Shown in pieces: positions 60,601 to 64,000 of a DNA stretch of 64,000 nt. The DNA lies in the NCBI GenBank assembly GCA_008694505.1, contig VZDJ01007755.1, forward strand, positions 7,816,399-7,880,398, given 5' to 3'. Made by a program: the position numbers and the translations under genes. The stretch comes from Cyanoderma ruficeps (lineage: Eukaryota > Chordata > Aves > Passeriformes > Timaliidae). The notes under the pieces are model-generated. The model saw only the letters and a program-made list of their open reading frames with translations. It did no database searches and had not been told where the DNA came from. Position 1 is the first letter of the stretch. The number at the start of each line of letters is the position of its first letter.

Positions 60601-63600
60601 TTGATTGTAGGGAAAATGTATTAACAAATGCACTGGAAGCATTTCAAATGTGTAGGTAAATGGATGTAATGAAATCATCAAAGTGTAAATACAGTAGTAA
60701 AATACAACAAAAAGTAGTACAACTTCAAAAAGTGTTGAGAAGTGTCACTAAAAGAGCTGGACAGGATTTTTCCACCTGCTTTAGGATTTGAAATGTCTTT
60801 TATACTCTCTAACTTTCAAAGCTACAGAGTACTCCAGAGATAAATGGACTCATTAGTACTCAAGACCTCAAAGCCCTGAATACAGATCATCTCCCTCCTT
60901 TAGATCAGAATTTCACATGATGAAAACAGCAGTTTTCACAGCATGTTGTGTCATGTGTTCCATGCAGCACAAGCCCACAGCACTGAGGCACATCTCAAAC
61001 CACCGTATGGAAATCAGGCCTGTACACTCTTACAGGGAGTGAGAGTGTACTTTACTTACTCTTCTTTTGGGGAATTGCTCAACTTAATATTAAAGTGGAG
61101 CGTTAGGTGGACCATAGAAATCCAGATTTGCAGATGAGGGAGAGTGACATCTGAGTTTGAATCAAACCTGGGAAAGCAGAGGTGATTTAGGCTCTGGTCC
61201 CTCACAAATCAACTGGATCACCCCAAAGGTAGCAGGTTTGAGGCTCTTTTGAAGTAACCAGGGGAACACAGTGAAACCTTGCCCAAGCCAGTACACATGC
61301 TCAATGGTCATGAATTTATATGTTCTCTGAGAAAACAGTTTCACCAAAATGTTTATGTGTGGATTTCCTCTGTAGCTGAACACCCTAATAACTTAGAAAT
61401 TGTAGAGAAAAGGGCAAGTTCAAAGCCAAAACCAAAACAGTGCTGTCATTTTGCATGTAGCAGAGACTCGAGGGTTAATGTCATTGCAGCTAGCAGCTAA
61501 GTGATATCATGGACATAAAAGGTAGCATAAAAATACCAGCAAATTTTCCTTTCATATCATTTTTTTTTCCAATTTGCAGGCCAGCAATGCAGAGGAATGT
61601 ATCAGCCTTTATCTTCTTCGCAGACATTAGCAACATTATCTCAACTTTTGAGAAATGCACAGCAAGCCAAAATCGACCATCACAAGACATATGAGTATAT
61701 TCTGGTGGCACTGACAAAGTTTTACTGAGGGACAGAGGGTACTTCCTGTCTTACTGAGAGGCGCTTACATGAGAATAGGCAAAAATCCTGATCCTTAATA
61801 GTCACATCAGCTGATAATCTATTCAGAGGTTTCCTCCCAAATTTGCCCTAGACCAGAACAGGGGTGTTTTACACTTTCTTGTTTTAAGTGAGCCACTTTA
61901 AACAATACAATCCACAAAAAGAAAGCAGCAGCCAGTGGCACTGTTTGACTATCTTTAGCCTCCTGAATGTACTGCTTTAATGTGATAACACTGGAAAGCT
62001 GGGATATTAACTATCATGATAATGATTTGCCAAGAAAATGCCTTCAGTCGTATTTTTACTGGTGGTATTAAGCAGTCTCTCATCATACAAACTTTGAAGT
62101 TGTGAATGTTCAGCAACTTACAGTTTCAGAGTTCTGCTGCTTAAGGATGAGCACATGGTTAGAAAAACCCTCCAAAACAATGCTGCCCTAAGGGACTTGT
62201 GTATGTATAGCAGTAAATGAAGAGCATTTCACTGATTCAGCAAACCCAAGACTCCAGTCTGGGTACAGCCAGAACGTATTTTTTAAGCTCAAGTGTCATT
62301 CATTCCCTCAAAGGAACACCACCCTGAAGGGGTCACGCTCACTCTGGGTGAAACCCCTTCCATGCAGCATGGCTTGACACAGGCCAGGAGACTTCTTGAC
62401 ATCAACCACGCCTTCAGGTGCAGGTCTCAGCACGGAGTCATAACCACCTCAGGTGTACAAATACATGTTTTTAAAAACAAACAAACAACCCCACAAACAT
62501 AAGAAAACAACCCACAATCCCAACAGACCAANCAGGACTGCTGTATTTTTGTGGGATCGCAACACTGCCGGTACAGTGAGAAAAAATCCATCCTTGCCAA
62601 GCGCTGTTGAGGTGATTTCGTGATCAGCCTTTAGTCCTTCGACTAGCAGAGGTGGTGTGCCGTTCAGCTGCCAGCCTCGATCCTGCCCTTGCGATTCCTG
62701 AGCAGAGATGGTCTTTAAGACCCTGTCAGGTCTGCAAGAGCCTGTCAGTGGTGAGCGGTGGCACACGTACCAACAAGCCTTTGCTGGCAAAGTCATCTGC
62801 ACTTAAAATCTGTCTCATAGAACGTTGTAGAACGTCTGATACTTCTCTACCGCATAAAAGCCCTCCACACTTGTGTCTGTGTGGACACAGACATACTAGA
62901 AAACAGTACAAGGCATCCAAAGTAATCACAGATCTTACATGTGCCAAAGCCTCCCTTAGTTAATTCACCTGTAAATACATCCCTGCTCACTTTAGTTGCT
63001 AAGCTAAAATCGGCTGAGTAGCAAATTTCATTGTCTGTATGGTTACAGTAGCTCTGTTACAGTAGCTGGTGTAATTAGCAATACTAATGCACTGAGTGAG
63101 AATGGAGCCCAGTCAAATCTGGGTCAGGGCAGAGATATGGAAATTAAGCATCTCCTTCAAGGGTGCAGAGTTGGTCTTCAAACAGGAAGTCTCCTGTGGT
63201 CTGTCATAGACAACTCTACTTCATTAAGTGAAAGTCATACTTTTCTGAAAGATCTAATGTACCTCTGACCTATACAAGCCTAATATTATGAATATTTTAC
63301 TTAAAGAATTACTGTCAAAAATTTTAAATTGAGTTTAGGTCAAATTGTATATTGTCTCTAAAGGCAATTGCCTGGCTTGCCCCTTTTCATAGGGATTAAC
63401 TTTGACATCCTTATCTATGCCAGAGATACCAGTCCCCTTTCATGCAAATAGAGGGCTTTATGTTAAGTGCATTAAATTAGTGCAATCAAGTTAAATTCAC
63501 CAATTGCATTAATTTTGAAGACTTGTTCTTCTGTTTTAGGCTCAACAAGGAACTTGTAGCTTCCAAAACCTCGCACTTTTTTTATGTACATGAAATTTAA

Positions 63601-63818
63601 TAACATTTTTCCTTTATAACTCTGTTTTTGCATAGAACCATAATGGCTCTATAGATAACAGAGCCTATTACAGGAAATGCCAATATTGGCTCTAGAAAAG
63701 TGTTCCAGTGCTGTTTTGATATTTGTTTTGTTTCTTACTGGTGCTGCTGCCCCTGCGCACATTTTGTCACATTTTAATGAGAATGAAGAATAGAAAGTAC
63801 TCAATCAAAAGCACTCAC
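57661..63818. other. No gene resolved
   Basis: AT-rich, possibly intronic if a gene starts at the 57 kb CpG island. A GC-richer patch at 62540-62800 has a minus frame open for over 100 codons (interrupted by one N at 62532), with no clear splice boundaries or recognised family. Confidence 0.4.
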
Positions 63819-64000
63819 CCTATGACTTTGCCAGAAAGAACTTGTTTTTCTACCCACTGTGTCTTTGGCAAATGTTTTTCTGTTATCAGAGCAGTTTTAA
63901 GATGGCCCAATGTTTGTGCCAGAAAACTTGCTGAAATAACTAGCTCTGCTCTAGCAGAGGCCAGTTTCTTTTCAAGAGCAGCTGTTTCCCATGTCAAAAA
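63819..64000 (-). CDS. Candidate exon of an unidentified gene, cut by the window edge
   Basis: The minus strand is open from the window end to 63819, where ATAGG meets a perfect GTGAGT donor (phase 2). About 60 residues are encoded, Leu/Ala/Lys/Glu-rich and probably helical or coiled-coil (for example LEKKLASARAELV), with no signal peptide. I recognise no family. The acceptor would lie beyond the window, and no partner exon was found to the left. It could be a chance ORF; the donor is the main support. Confidence 0.3.

Noticed and set aside
1..64000. tRNA, rRNA, CRISPR arrays, bacterial operons
   Set aside because: None seen; the window is vertebrate nuclear DNA with spliced genes and interspersed repeats.

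Overview
The window looks like bird macrochromosomal DNA: AT-rich, sparse in genes, with CR1 retrotransposon copies (one ending in the CR1-type ATTCTGTG tail), avian-type LTR remnants and a few short GC-rich CpG islands. The recognised genes, PENK followed on the same strand by an SDR16C-family dehydrogenase, match the conserved vertebrate block PENK - SDR16C5 - CHCHD7/PLAG1. The species cannot be named from the sequence.

Left end (1-4 kb): the last coding exon of PENK (901-1566, +) encodes 221 residues and seven enkephalin cores. Its 3' UTR ends near an AATAAA at 1856. Two weaker, unidentified gene models lie on the minus strand. One is a three-exon, 138-residue model (exons 2906-3110, 2340-2488, 752-814) that would straddle the PENK terminal exon. 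The other is the 3' end of a longer gene whose last exons are at 9743-9795, 7479-7629, 6799-6912, 3935-3995 and 3734-3847. A truncated CR1 copy (about 4635-5756) sits inside the latter.

Middle (13-26 kb): further minus-strand open segments (13487-13726, 11757-11879) may be upstream exons of the same unidentified gene. An AT-rich plus-strand ORF of 171 codons from ATG lies at 14975-15490. A CpG island (15830-16215) precedes the six-exon dehydrogenase gene (16805-25644, +). Its coding exons join with matching phases into a 306-residue membrane-anchored SDR with the cofactor motif and the Asn-Ser-Tyr-Lys tetrad. It is most likely SDR16C5 (epidermal retinol dehydrogenase 2) or a close paralogue.

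Right half (26-64 kb): mostly gene-poor. It holds CR1 fragments at 34.4, 45.3 and 52.8 kb, a probable solo LTR with TG...CA ends at 54845-55267, a possible second LTR near 43.1 kb, a non-LTR reverse transcriptase scrap at 49.6-49.8 kb and an assembly gap at 48737-48771. CpG islands lie at 34.8-35.4 kb and 57.1-57.66 kb. The second has GC boxes and a ZNF143-type ACTACA/TTCCC motif and is a clear promoter candidate; synteny suggests PLAG1/CHCHD7, but no coding exon of either was found. At the right edge an open minus-strand segment ends in a perfect GTGAGT donor (63819 to beyond 64000), suggesting an exon of another gene.

PENK makes opioid peptides and the SDR probably oxidises retinol; there is no sign that the genes share a pathway. 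They are simply syntenic neighbours.
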